A DNA stretch of 50,066 bases from Roseomonas sp. 18066 (lineage in GTDB: Bacteria > Pseudomonadota > Alphaproteobacteria > Acetobacterales > Acetobacteraceae): assembly GCF_902706185.1 (NCBI RefSeq), contig NZ_CACSJM010000024.1:1-50066 (forward strand), read 5' to 3'. The translations under genes were made by a program, and so were the position numbers. Positions 42,455 to 50,066 of the stretch are shown piece by piece. Numbering within the stretch: the first letter of the stretch is position 1; every line of letters starts with the position of its first letter. Under the pieces are notes generated by a model. The model saw only the letters and a program-made list of their open reading frames with translations. It was not told where the DNA came from and ran no database searches.

Positions 42455-43678
42455 ATGTCGCACGCCCACCCCCCTGCCGGGACCCTTCCGGCCGAGCACT
42501 TCCGCCATGAGCGGGGCAATGTCCTGCGGCTGGCGGTCGCCCAGGCGCTGGCCGGCGCCAATTCGGTCGTCGTCTATGCCACCGGCGCCATCCTCGGCAA
42601 CATGCTGGCGCCCAGCCCGGCGCTGGCCACGCTGCCGATCTCGCTGTTCGTCGTCGGCATGGCGGCCTGCACCCTGCCCGCCGGCATGATCGCCCAGCGC
42701 CATGGCCGCCGCGCCGCCTTCCTGACCGGCACCGGCTGCGGCGTGCTGACCGGGCTGCTGGCGGCGCTGGCGGTGCTGCTCGGCGCCTTCTGGCTGTTCT
42801 GCGTGGCGACCTTCTTCGGCGGCGCCTATGCCGCGGTGGTGCTGTCCTTCCGCTTCGCCGCCGCCGATTGCGCGCCGCCGGAGCGGCGGGCGCGGGCGCT
42901 GTCGGCGGTGATGGCGGGCGGCGTCTTCGCCGGCGTCATCGGGCCGCAGCTGGTGACCCATACGATGAACCTGTGGCTGCCGCATGTCTTCGCCGCCACC
43001 TACCTGGCGCAGGCGGCGGTCGCGGCCGTCTCGGCGCTGCTGCTGCTCGGCATCCGGCTGCCGCGCCCGGCGGCGGGCGATGCGGCGCGCGGCCGGCCGC
43101 TCGGCACCATCGTGCGGCAGCCGCGCTTCGTCACCGCGGTGATCTGCGGCGTGGTCTCCTATCTGCTGATGAACTTCCTGATGACCGCGGCGCCGCTGGC
43201 CATGCAGATGTGCGGCCTGCCGCAGGAGGCCTCCAACCTCGGCCTGCAATGGCATGTCATCGCCATGTACGGGCCGAGCTTCTTCACCGGGCGGCTGATC
43301 ACCCGCTTCGGCGCGCCGCGGGTGGTGATGGCCGGGCTGGCGCTGACCGCCGCGGCCGCCGCCGTCGGCCTGGCCGGCGTCGATGTCGCGCATTTCTGGG
43401 GAACGCTGATCCTGCTGGGCCTGGGCTGGAACTTCGGCTTCGTTGGCGCCTCCGCCCTGGTGCTGGAATGCCACCGGCCGGAGGAGCGGACGCGGGTGCA
43501 GTCCTTCAACGACTTCGTCGTCTTCGGCACCATGGCCTTCGGCTCCTTCCTGTCGGGCGGCCTGCTGACCGCCTATGGCTGGAACACGGTGCTGTGGCTG
43601 TCCTTCGTGCCGCTGGTGGTGGCCATCGCCGCCCTGGCCGCCAGCGCCGCCCGCGGCCGGGACGCCGCGCCCGGCTGA
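42455..43678 (+). CDS. MFS transporter
   Basis: A 407-residue inner-membrane transporter with about 12 hydrophobic helices, rich in Ala, Leu and Gly. A motif A-like loop (AQRHGRRAAFLTGTG) follows helix 2. It belongs to the group often annotated simply as 'MFS transporter' next to rhodanese or PQQ-type genes; the C-terminal half has RPEERTRVQSFNDFVVFGTM, which recurs in this group. GAGGAA stands five bases before the ATG. It is divergent from the sorbosone-dehydrogenase-like gene and followed by a strong hairpin. The substrate is unknown. Confidence 0.88.
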   Translation: MSHAHPPAGTLPAEHFRHERGNVLRLAVAQALAGANSVVVYATGAILGNMLAPSPALATLPISLFVVGMAACTLPAGMIAQRHGRRAAFLTGTGCGVLTGLLAALAVLLGAFWLFCVATFFGGAYAAVVLSFRFAAADCAPPERRARALSAVMAGGVFAGVIGPQLVTHTMNLWLPHVFAATYLAQAAVAAVSALLLLGIRLPRPAAGDAARGRPLGTIVRQPRFVTAVICGVVSYLLMNFLMTAAPLAMQMCGLPQEASNLGLQWHVIAMYGPSFFTGRLITRFGAPRVVMAGLALTAAAAAVGLAGVDVAHFWGTLILLGLGWNFGFVGASALVLECHRPEERTRVQSFNDFVVFGTMAFGSFLSGGLLTAYGWNTVLWLSFVPLVVAIAALAASAARGRDAAPG

Positions 43679-43683
43679 TGGGT

Positions 43684-43717
43684 CGGCGCCGCTGACCGCC
43701 CAGGTTCAGCGGCGCCG
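43684..43717 (+). terminator. 12-bp stem hairpin after the MFS gene
   Basis: CGGCGCCGCTGA (43684-43695) and TCAGCGGCGCCG (43706-43717) are exact reverse complements around a 10-base loop, five bases after the MFS stop. No T-run follows, and none would be expected in so GC-rich a region. Confidence 0.7.
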
Positions 43718-43786
43718 GATCGTGGCGCCAGCGCCCCCTGCCCAGCTTCGTCCCGCCACACCCATGGGCGAGGAGGAGGCGCTGTC

Positions 43787-44060
43787 ATGGCACCCGGAAA
43801 GATCCTCGCCGCCGGCCCGATGATCACCCTCGCGGCCGCCAGGCCCCGCGTCGCGAAGACCACGCGCATGCCGGCCCCGCATCCCTGTGCCGGCCTCCGG
43901 GTCACCGACGACAACCGGGTGCGCCACGCGCTGCTGCCCGACGGCCGCGACGAGGTGACGGCAACGCATATCGAAGACCGGGACGATACCGGCTTCACAG
44001 CGGATGGCGACTTCGTCGATGCCGAAACGCCGCATCACGGCGGCATGGTGCCGCGCCGCC
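43787..44060 (+). other. Gap with an uncertain short coding trace
   Basis: The 385-base gap between the MFS and the binding-protein genes contains the hairpin and a frame starting with an ATG at 43787 behind a GGAGGAGG tract. It reads MAPGKILAAGPMITLAA and later LRVTDDNRVRHALLPDGRDE with G/C-rich third positions. The frame does not stop before running antisense into the binding-protein gene, so a complete gene is unlikely. It may be a remnant or chance. I do not recognise it. Confidence 0.25.
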
Positions 44061-44063
44061 GGG

Positions 44064-45002
44064 TCAGCCCGGCGGGATCGCGGTCGCCAGCAGCGTGGAC
44101 ACCGCTTCCAGCGCATGGCCGATCGAGGGCGGCGACTGGAACCACAGCGCCGCCGACATGTCGCTGCCCGGCTGCAGCCAGACCGAACGGCCCTCGCGGT
44201 GCAGCCGCAGCCGGCGATAGGCGGCGATCGCCTCGACCCGCGCGCGCCCGCCTTCCGGCCAGATGGCGGCATCGAGCTCCAGCAGCGCGGCATGCTCCAG
44301 GCTCAGCCGGATCCAGCCATCGGCCCCGGCCAGCGCCTGCAACCGCGGCGGCACCGCCAGGCCGAGCGCGCCAAGCAGCCGCCCCGGGCCGGTGCCGCCG
44401 CCCGACAGCACGAACTGCCCGTCGCGCAGATCGACGAACGCCGCGTGGCGGCCGGCGAATTCGGGATGCGCCGCGCGCAGCGCCGCGCTGCGCGCCTCCA
44501 GCGCCGCGACGATGCCGGCGGCCGCCGTCTCGTCGCCCGAGGTCGCGCGGTCGATCAGCCGCAGCTGATGCTGCCAGGGCGCGGTCCAGGGCGGATAGCC
44601 CTCGGGCCGCGCCAGGACGGGCGCGATGCGCGACAGCCGCCGGTACAGCGCCGGCGCCAGGTCGGCATAGGTCGCGACGATCAGCTCGGGGCGCAGCGCC
44701 AGCACCCATTCGGGGTCGATGGCGGGGCCCGCCATGACCGCGGGCGCAGCACCCAGCTGCTGGCGGCGCGCCTCGCTCCAGGGCCAGGTGGCGAAGGGCT
44801 GGTGCCGCCACCAGTCGCGCACGCCGAGCGGCGCCAGCCCCAGCGCATAGAGGAAGTCGTGGTCGTTCAGCCCGAGCGAGACCAGGCGCCTGGGCCGCCG
44901 CGGGATCGTCACCGCGCCCAGCGCATGCCGCAGCGTCAGCGGAAACGGCGCTGCCCCGACCGGCATCGCCGCCAGCCCCTGCAGCAGGGCGCGGCGCCTC
45001 AT
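44064..45002 (-). CDS. Iron-siderophore ABC transporter substrate-binding protein
   Basis: A 312-residue periplasmic binding protein of the FecB/FhuD type. A short signal (RRRALLQGLAAMPVGAAPFPL) is followed by VTIPRRPRRLVSLGLNDHDFLYALGL and DPEWVLALRPELIVATYADL, typical for class III binding proteins. It is the last gene of a tightly packed operon: its ATG overlaps the upstream permease stop. With the two permeases it carries ferric siderophore delivered by the TonB receptor upstream. No ATPase gene follows; the next gene is convergent. Confidence 0.9.
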   Translation of the reverse strand: MRRRALLQGLAAMPVGAAPFPLTLRHALGAVTIPRRPRRLVSLGLNDHDFLYALGLAPLGVRDWWRHQPFATWPWSEARRQQLGAAPAVMAGPAIDPEWVLALRPELIVATYADLAPALYRRLSRIAPVLARPEGYPPWTAPWQHQLRLIDRATSGDETAAAGIVAALEARSAALRAAHPEFAGRHAAFVDLRDGQFVLSGGGTGPGRLLGALGLAVPPRLQALAGADGWIRLSLEHAALLELDAAIWPEGGRARVEAIAAYRRLRLHREGRSVWLQPGSDMSAALWFQSPPSIGHALEAVSTLLATAIPPG

Positions 45003-45922
45003 CGCCGCAGCAGCCGCCACAGCAGCCAAGCGCCGCCGCAGGCCAGCGTCACCCGCCCGACCGGCAGGCGGACCGGCGCGAAAAGATGCGTGGCCAGCAG
45101 GTCGGCGGCCACCAGCAGCAGCGCGCCCATCGCCGCCACGGGCGCCAGCTGCCGCGCCGTGCCGCCGGTGGCCAGCTGCGCCAGCGACGGCGCGGCCAGC
45201 GCCACGAAGCCGATCGGCCCGGCGCAGGCGGTGGCCAGGATGGTCAGCGCCGCGCTCAGCGCCAGCAGCGCGCCGCGCGCCCGCCGCACCGGCAGGCCGA
45301 GCCCGCGCGCGACATCGTCGCCCAGCGCCAGCAGGCCGAGCGAGCGTTGCAGCAGCAGGGCGCCGCCCAGCAGCGGCAGCGCCAGGCCGAGCAGCCAGAG
45401 CTGCGCGGGCTCCATCCCGTCCAGCGTGCCGCCGGCCCAGGCGGCGGCGGCGGCGGCGACCTCCAGCTGCGCGCCGGCCAGCACCCAGCTGTTGAAGGCG
45501 TTCAGCATGGCGGCCAGGCCGACGCCGGTCAGCACGAAGCGCAGCCCGCCGGCGCCGCCGGCCAGGCCCTGCGCCGCCAGCATGGCCAGCGCGCCGCCCA
45601 GCAGCGCCCCCGGGAAGGGCCCGGCCAGCAGCATGCCGGCGAAGGCCCCGGCATCGATGCCGACCAGGTCCGGGCTGCCCAGCGGGTTGCGCGACAATGC
45701 CTGCAGGATGGCGCCGCTGACGCCCAGCGCAGCGCCCAGCAGCAGCGCCGCCAGCACCCGCGGCAGCCGCCATTCCAGGATCACCAGCTGCTGCGCCGCG
45801 TCGCCGCCGCCCAGCAGCGTCGCCAGCACGGCGGCGGGCGGCGTCGGATAGCGGCCGAGCGACAGGCCAACAAAGCCCAGCGCCAGCGCCAGCAGCGCCA
45901 CGGCCCAGCCGCGCCGCGTCAC
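44999..45922 (-). CDS. FecCD-family ABC permease
   Basis: A 307-residue membrane subunit for iron-siderophore import with about nine or ten hydrophobic helices. The family stretches are LPRVLAALLLGAALGVSGAI, LQALSRNPLGSPDLVGI and FVALAAPSLAQLATGG. The start is a GTG at 45922 overlapping the previous stop (GTGA). It forms a heterodimer with the next-door permease. It is shorter than most FecCD proteins (about 330), and the loss is in the N-terminal helix region. Confidence 0.92.
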   Translation of the reverse strand: MTRRGWAVALLALALGFVGLSLGRYPTPPAAVLATLLGGGDAAQQLVILEWRLPRVLAALLLGAALGVSGAILQALSRNPLGSPDLVGIDAGAFAGMLLAGPFPGALLGGALAMLAAQGLAGGAGGLRFVLTGVGLAAMLNAFNSWVLAGAQLEVAAAAAAWAGGTLDGMEPAQLWLLGLALPLLGGALLLQRSLGLLALGDDVARGLGLPVRRARGALLALSAALTILATACAGPIGFVALAAPSLAQLATGGTARQLAPVAAMGALLLVAADLLATHLFAPVRLPVGRVTLACGGAWLLWRLLRR

Positions 45923-46887
45923 CCCTGCCCCACCCGCCGCAGCGCGACCAGAAAGCAGGGCGCGCCGCCGAGCGCCACCAGGATGCCGGCGGGAATTTCC
46001 CCCGGCGGCGCCAGCAGCCGGCCCAGGATATCGGCGGCCAGCAGCAGCGCCGGCCCGAGCAGCGCCGCGCCGGCCAGGATCCAGCGCTGGTCGGCGCCCA
46101 GCAGCCGGCGCGCCAGCTGCGGCGCCATCAGGCCGAGGAAGGCGACCGGCCCGGCCGCCGCGGTCGCCGCCCCCGCCAGCAGGGTCGCGGCCAGCCCCGC
46201 CGCCAGCCGCAGCCGCCGCACCGGCGCGCCGAGGGCCGCGGCCGGCGCCTCGCCCAGCGACAGCAGGGTCAGCCCCCGCCCCGCCAGCAGCGCCAGCGCC
46301 AGGCCCAGCCCGACCAGCGGCGCGACGGCGGCGGGGCCGGCCAGGTCGGGCGTGGCCAGGGCGCCGGTCATCCAGCCGCGCAGCCGGTCGAAGCGCGCCG
46401 GGTCGAGCAGCAGCAGCACGCCCGCGACACCGCCCAGCATCGCCGAGACGGCGACCCCGGCCATGGTCAGCCGCAGCGCCGCGCCCAGGCCGCCGCCGGC
46501 CAGCGCCGCGCCCTGCACCAGCAGCCCGGCGAGCCCCGCGCCGAGCAGCGCCGCGGCCGCCAGCGCCAGCCCCGTGGCCGCGAGGAAGCCCGCCGCCAGC
46601 AGCATCGCCAGCAAGGCGCCCATGCTGATACCGAGCAGCCCGGGATCGGCCAGCGGGTTGCGCGTCAGGGCCTGCATCAGCGCCCCCGAGACGCCGAGCG
46701 CCGCCCCGGCCAGCAGCCCCAGCAGCGTGCGCGGAATGCGCAGCGCCAGCAGCGCCGCGGCCTCGCTGTCGGGCTCGGCCAGCGCCCGCAGCAGCGGCAG
46801 CGGCCGGGCGCCCAGCAGCAGGCTGGCGGCGACCAGCCCGGCCAGCGCCGCGGCCAGGGCGCCAAGACGCGCGCGGCGGCCCGGCAT
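45919..46887 (-). CDS. FecCD-family ABC permease
   Basis: A 322-residue membrane subunit for iron-siderophore import. Family stretches: RIPRTLLGLLAGAALGVSGA, LMQALTRNPLADPGLLGI, and FLGLMAPQLARRLLGADQRW. The ATG at 46887 overlaps the stop of the siderophore-interacting reductase by one base (TGATG). The ORF is open 29 codons further, but these are shadow of the upstream gene. Two permeases of similar length form the transmembrane channel. Confidence 0.93.
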   Translation of the reverse strand: MPGRRARLGALAAALAGLVAASLLLGARPLPLLRALAEPDSEAAALLALRIPRTLLGLLAGAALGVSGALMQALTRNPLADPGLLGISMGALLAMLLAAGFLAATGLALAAAALLGAGLAGLLVQGAALAGGGLGAALRLTMAGVAVSAMLGGVAGVLLLLDPARFDRLRGWMTGALATPDLAGPAAVAPLVGLGLALALLAGRGLTLLSLGEAPAAALGAPVRRLRLAAGLAATLLAGAATAAAGPVAFLGLMAPQLARRLLGADQRWILAGAALLGPALLLAADILGRLLAPPGEIPAGILVALGGAPCFLVALRRVGQG

Positions 46888-47708
46888 CAGCCGGCCCAGC
46901 CCTCCGCCAGCGCCGCCTGCAACGCCGGCGACAGGCCAGCGGCGGGCGGCGCGCGGCGCGGCGCCTCCACCCAATAGGCGACGATCTTGCAGCGTTCAGG
47001 CGGCAGGCGGCGGGTCCGCTTGGCCTGCTGGCGGATGGCGCGCGCCGCCTCCTGCTCGGCGGCGACCCAGACATAGCCTGGGGTTTCCGGCAGCTTCAGG
47101 GCGCGGAAGGCCGCCTCCAGCGCGCTGGGCGCCACGCCATTGCCGGCGCCCTCGATCCAGCTGACCACCGCGCCGGGATGCGCGGGCAGCGGCTGGCGAT
47201 GCGCGGCCTCGGCGACCTCGATGACGACGCGGCTGCGGATGTCCTGCGGGGTCTGCTCCAGCAGGCGGGCCAGGGCCGGGATGCCGGTGGCATCGGCCAT
47301 CAGCAGCTGCCAGCGGAAATCCTCCGGCGGGGCGTAGAGGCCGCGCGGCCGGTTCAGCACCATGGCGTCGCCCGGCCGGGCATCGCGCGCCCAGCCACAG
47401 GCGGTGCCGCCCTCATGCAGCACCAGGTCGATGTCCAGCGAACGGCGCGCCGGGTCGAAGCGCCGCACCGTGTAGGTGGCGCAGCGCACCGGCGGCTTGT
47501 CGTCGTCGTAGCGCCAGCGGCCCTCGGCATCGATGATCGGCAGCACGCGCTCGCCGGTCGCGGGGTCGGGGAAGAACAGCCGCAGATATTCGTCGCCGAT
47601 GCCGGTGGAGACGAAGTCGCGCAGCTCCTCGCCGGCGAAGGTCAGGCGCAGCATGGCGGGCGACAGCATCGCCCGCGCCGCCACCTCGACATTGAAGAAG
47701 GTGCGCAT
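46887..47708 (-). CDS. Siderophore-interacting protein (NADPH/FAD-type ferric-siderophore reductase)
   Basis: A 273-residue cytoplasmic flavoprotein that releases iron from imported siderophores by reduction. The FAD-binding N-terminal half carries RCATYTVRRFDP, and ACGWARDARPGD lies in the middle. The C-terminal SIP-like half ends with RLPPERCKIVAYWVEAPR, matching YqjH/ViuB-type proteins. I start at the ATG at 47708. An alternative GTG at 47717 would overlap the receptor stop as GTGA, as in neighbouring pairs, but has no ribosome binding site. It lies between the TonB receptor and the permeases in one operon. Confidence 0.93.
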   Translation of the reverse strand: MRTFFNVEVAARAMLSPAMLRLTFAGEELRDFVSTGIGDEYLRLFFPDPATGERVLPIIDAEGRWRYDDDKPPVRCATYTVRRFDPARRSLDIDLVLHEGGTACGWARDARPGDAMVLNRPRGLYAPPEDFRWQLLMADATGIPALARLLEQTPQDIRSRVVIEVAEAAHRQPLPAHPGAVVSWIEGAGNGVAPSALEAAFRALKLPETPGYVWVAAEQEAARAIRQQAKRTRRLPPERCKIVAYWVEAPRRAPPAAGLSPALQAALAEGWAG

Positions 47709-47713
47709 GCCGC

Positions 47714-50066
47714 TCACCAGGAATAGCTGAGCGCGCCGAGCACGAAGCGGCCGGGATCGAGGTAGCAATAGCCGCCGGTGCAGGTGGTGTCGCGGCGGTT
47801 CAGCAGGTTGCTGGCATTCACCTGCACGCGCAGCCCGTCATAGGTCGGCGCGATGGCGCCCAGGTCGAAGCCGATCGAGGCGTCGACCAGCAGCCGCGCG
47901 CTGTTGGTCAGGGTGTTGGTGTCGTCGCCATAGCTGCGGCCGATATAGCGCAAGCCGCCGCCGAGCCGCAGGCCGTGCAGGCGCTCGCCCTCCTGCGCCG
48001 TCCAATGGGTCCAGAGCGAGGCCATGTGGAAAGGCACGCTCGAGACGATATTTCTCTCCGTTGCCGCATTGCCTTCGAGGATGCGCAGCTCCGTGTAGGT
48101 GTAGGAGGCGGCGACCGACAGGCCGGCATCGAGGCTGGCCACGGCCTCGAGCTCGACGCCGCGCGAGCGCAGCCTTCCGCGCTGCACCTGGGTGTTCAGC
48201 CCGTTGATCACCTCGTAGAAAATGCCGTTGCGCTGGTCGATGTCGAACAGCGCCGCGGTCAGCACGGCATTGGCGCCCGGCACCAGGTATTTCACGCCGA
48301 GCTCGCGCTGGGTGCTGGTGGTGGGGTCGAAGGTCTGGCTGGTCAGGATATTGACGCCGATATTCGGCGAGAAGGCGGTGGAGATGTTGGCATAGGGCAC
48401 CAGGCCGAAGCTGGTCTGGTAGGTCAGCCCGGCGCGGCCCGACCAGGCGCGGTCGGTCTGGCCCTCGCTGGTGCCGGCGCCGGTCGCCAGGCTGGTGTTC
48501 TTGGTGTCGGTCGAGACCCAGTCATGCCGCCCGCCCAAGGTCAGGGTCCAGCCGCCATGGCGGATCTGGTCCTGCAGGTAGAAGCCGGTCTGCACCTGCT
48601 GCTGCGCGGTGCGCGATGTCAGCGCCGGCGTCGGGATGAAGCCGCCATAGTTCAGCGCCGCGGTGTTCAGCGGGCTGGCCGCGCCATAGCCGGCGCGCAG
48701 CGTGTAGCTGGACCAGGTGACGTCGGCGCCGGCCAGCACGGTATGCGCCAGCGGCCCGGTGGCAAAGCGCGCCTGCGCCTGGTTGTCGATGACGAAGGCG
48801 TCGAGATTGTGCAGCTCATAGCCGGTGCCGCGGTCGATCAGCGCGGGGTTCGCCGCCTGCGCCGCGCCGGAATACGTGTAGACATAGCGGGTGTCGACAT
48901 CCTGGCGGGAATAGCGCGCGTTCTGCCGCAGGGTGAAGGTGCTGTCGATCGCATGCTCGATCTCCCAACCCAGGCGCGCCTGGTCGTGGTCGAGCCGGCT
49001 GAAGGCGCGGTCGCCGGATTCATAGCGCGACACATGGCCATAGCGGTCGTTGTAATAGGCCGGGTTGCCGCCGGTCCTCGAGCGCGACAGCTCGCCCAGC
49101 AGGGTGATGCGCGTCCCCTCCCGCGGCTTCCAGGTGAGCGAGGGCGCGATATAGATCTTGTCGTTGTCGACGGCGGCGAACTCGGTCTCCGCCAGCCGGC
49201 CGAGGCCGGTCAGGCGGTAGAGCAGCGTGCCGTCCTCGGTCAGCGGCCCGGAGAAATCGAACTGCGCCTGGTAGCGCTGGTCCGAGCCCCATTGCACGCC
49301 GACCTCGCGCAGCCGCTGCTCGGTCGGGCGCTTGGTGATGACATTGTACAGCCCGCCCGCCCCCGTCGCGCCATAGAGCGTCGAGGACGGGCCGCGAAGA
49401 ATGGAAATGCCCTCGATGCCGTAGGGCTCGGTCAGGAAATAGCCGAAGCCCGCGACCGGCTGGCGCAGGTTGTCGCGGAACACCCCCGTGTTGGTCAGGT
49501 TGAAGCCGCGGACGAAGAAGGAATCATAGCGCGGATCGGTGCCATAGGCATTGACCCGGGCGCCCGGCGTATAGGCGATGGCATCCAGCAGCGAGGCCGG
49601 GTTGCGGTCGCGCAGCTGCGCCTCGGTCACCGTCGAGATCGATTGCGGCGTCTCGACGAAGGGCGTGTCGGTCTTGGCCCCGGTCGCGCTGCTGACGCCG
49701 ACATAGCCGGCGGCGTTGATCACGCCGCCGCTGCCGCCATCGACCTGCACCGGCTCCAGCACCAGCCCGTCGCTGCCGATCGGCTGCAAAGGGCCCGCGC
49801 GCACCGTCGCCGTCCGCGCATCGGCGAAGTCGAAGGCCAGGCCCGTGCCCTCCAGCAGCGCCGCCAGCGCCTGGCGCGGCGTGTAGCGCCCGGCCAGGCC
49901 CGGCGTCTGCCGGCCGGCGACGGCCGCACTTTCGAAGCCGATATGGATCTGCGCCTGGGCCGCCAGCCGGTTCAGCGCCAGCGGCAAGGGGCCGGCGGGG
50001 ATGTCGATGTCGCGCGCCGCCTCCTGCGCCATCGCCTGGCCCGGCGCGACGGCCGCCCCCGCCACC
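47714..50066 (-). CDS. TonB-dependent siderophore receptor with STN domain (5' partial)
   Basis: At least 783 residues of an outer-membrane ferric-siderophore receptor; the start is beyond the right edge, and the visible N-terminus (APGQAMAQEA) is the end of a signal peptide. An STN domain follows (RDIDIPAGPLPLALNRLAAQ, RYTPRQALAALLEGTGLAFD), then the plug (VETPQSISTVTEAQL, GISILRGPSSTLYGATGAGG) and the barrel, closing with FVLGALSYSW. The plug sequence is of the FhuA/FpvA-like, hydroxamate-type group, unlike the FepA-like receptor at 16 kb. An STN domain usually signals through a FecR-type anti-sigma factor to a FecI-type sigma factor, so such genes are expected to the right of this window. 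It is the first visible gene of the siderophore operon. Confidence 0.92.
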   Translation of the reverse strand, partial: VAGAAVAPGQAMAQEAARDIDIPAGPLPLALNRLAAQAQIHIGFESAAVAGRQTPGLAGRYTPRQALAALLEGTGLAFDFADARTATVRAGPLQPIGSDGLVLEPVQVDGGSGGVINAAGYVGVSSATGAKTDTPFVETPQSISTVTEAQLRDRNPASLLDAIAYTPGARVNAYGTDPRYDSFFVRGFNLTNTGVFRDNLRQPVAGFGYFLTEPYGIEGISILRGPSSTLYGATGAGGLYNVITKRPTEQRLREVGVQWGSDQRYQAQFDFSGPLTEDGTLLYRLTGLGRLAETEFAAVDNDKIYIAPSLTWKPREGTRITLLGELSRSRTGGNPAYYNDRYGHVSRYESGDRAFSRLDHDQARLGWEIEHAIDSTFTLRQNARYSRQDVDTRYVYTYSGAAQAANPALIDRGTGYELHNLDAFVIDNQAQARFATGPLAHTVLAGADVTWSSYTLRAGYGAASPLNTAALNYGGFIPTPALTSRTAQQQVQTGFYLQDQIRHGGWTLTLGGRHDWVSTDTKNTSLATGAGTSEGQTDRAWSGRAGLTYQTSFGLVPYANISTAFSPNIGVNILTSQTFDPTTSTQRELGVKYLVPGANAVLTAALFDIDQRNGIFYEVINGLNTQVQRGRLRSRGVELEAVASLDAGLSVAASYTYTELRILEGNAATERNIVSSVPFHMASLWTHWTAQEGERLHGLRLGGGLRYIGRSYGDDTNTLTNSARLLVDASIGFDLGAIAPTYDGLRVQVNASNLLNRRDTTCTGGYCYLDPGRFVLGALSYSW

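Noticed and set aside
43787..44737. A 316-codon gene antisense to the siderophore binding-protein gene
   Set aside because: Two thirds of it is antisense to a well-supported gene and becomes Arg/Ala/Pro-rich there. Only the first 90 codons are kept as a doubtful trace.

Overview
The window is chromosomal DNA of very high GC content with strong G/C preference at third codon positions. It has dense gene packing, many 4-base ATGA/GTGA start-stop overlaps, several solute-binding proteins of the TTT (Bug) and TAXI types, and a pqqABCDE operon next to a PQQ-type sugar dehydrogenase. This combination points to an alphaproteobacterium of the Acetobacteraceae (Roseomonas-like); that assignment is inference from gene content, as no rRNA marker is present. 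I see no tRNA, rRNA, insertion sequence, prophage or CRISPR array.

Layout. 1-5.4 kb: 3' part of a TAXI-type receptor, an aldo/keto reductase, a secreted two-CMD-plus-cupin protein with a divergent LysR regulator, and a zinc alcohol dehydrogenase whose upstream region carries five exact 13-bp tandem repeats. 5.4-12.1 kb: a Bcr/CflA-type efflux pump, a methyltransferase that seems to use a CTG start, a translationally coupled operon (CocE/NonD hydrolase, GAF protein, TTT receptor) and its divergent LysR. 12.1-16 kb: L-serine dehydratase, threonine-aldolase-like enzyme and a two-domain methyltransferase. 16-21.8 kb: a FepA-like receptor, a GhrA-like reductase, YggS, a 19-codon leader ORF and an MFS transporter.

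21.8-30 kb is the most distinctive block. It has an NtaA/SnaA-type flavin monooxygenase, a second divergent luciferase-like protein and a GNAT acetyltransferase on one strand. Divergent to these are a third luciferase-like monooxygenase and two carboxymuconolactone/AhpD-fold proteins, followed by a polar amino-acid ABC importer whose permease and ATPase are fused. With the M20 deacylase at 34-35.2 kb, this parts list matches the logic of known N-acetylation / flavin monooxygenase / deacetylation pathways for S-modified cysteines, but with extra components. I put it forward as the best candidate for an undescribed catabolic system.

30-35.9 kb: a YtcJ-like amidohydrolase divergent from a TTT receptor and a VOC protein, then the M20 deacylase with a divergent TetR regulator and a 31-bp operator dyad over the deacylase promoter. 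35.9-37.6 kb: a hipBA toxin-antitoxin pair with an operator array just upstream of pqqA. 37.8-40.9 kb: pqqABCDE. 40.9-43.7 kb: a sorbosone-dehydrogenase-like enzyme and an MFS transporter. 44-50 kb: a siderophore uptake operon (STN-containing TonB receptor cut by the window edge, siderophore-interacting reductase, two FecCD permeases, binding protein) with no ATPase gene in view.

Coordinates, motifs and repeats were read directly from the sequence. Family names come from recognition of protein sequence, and no database search was run.
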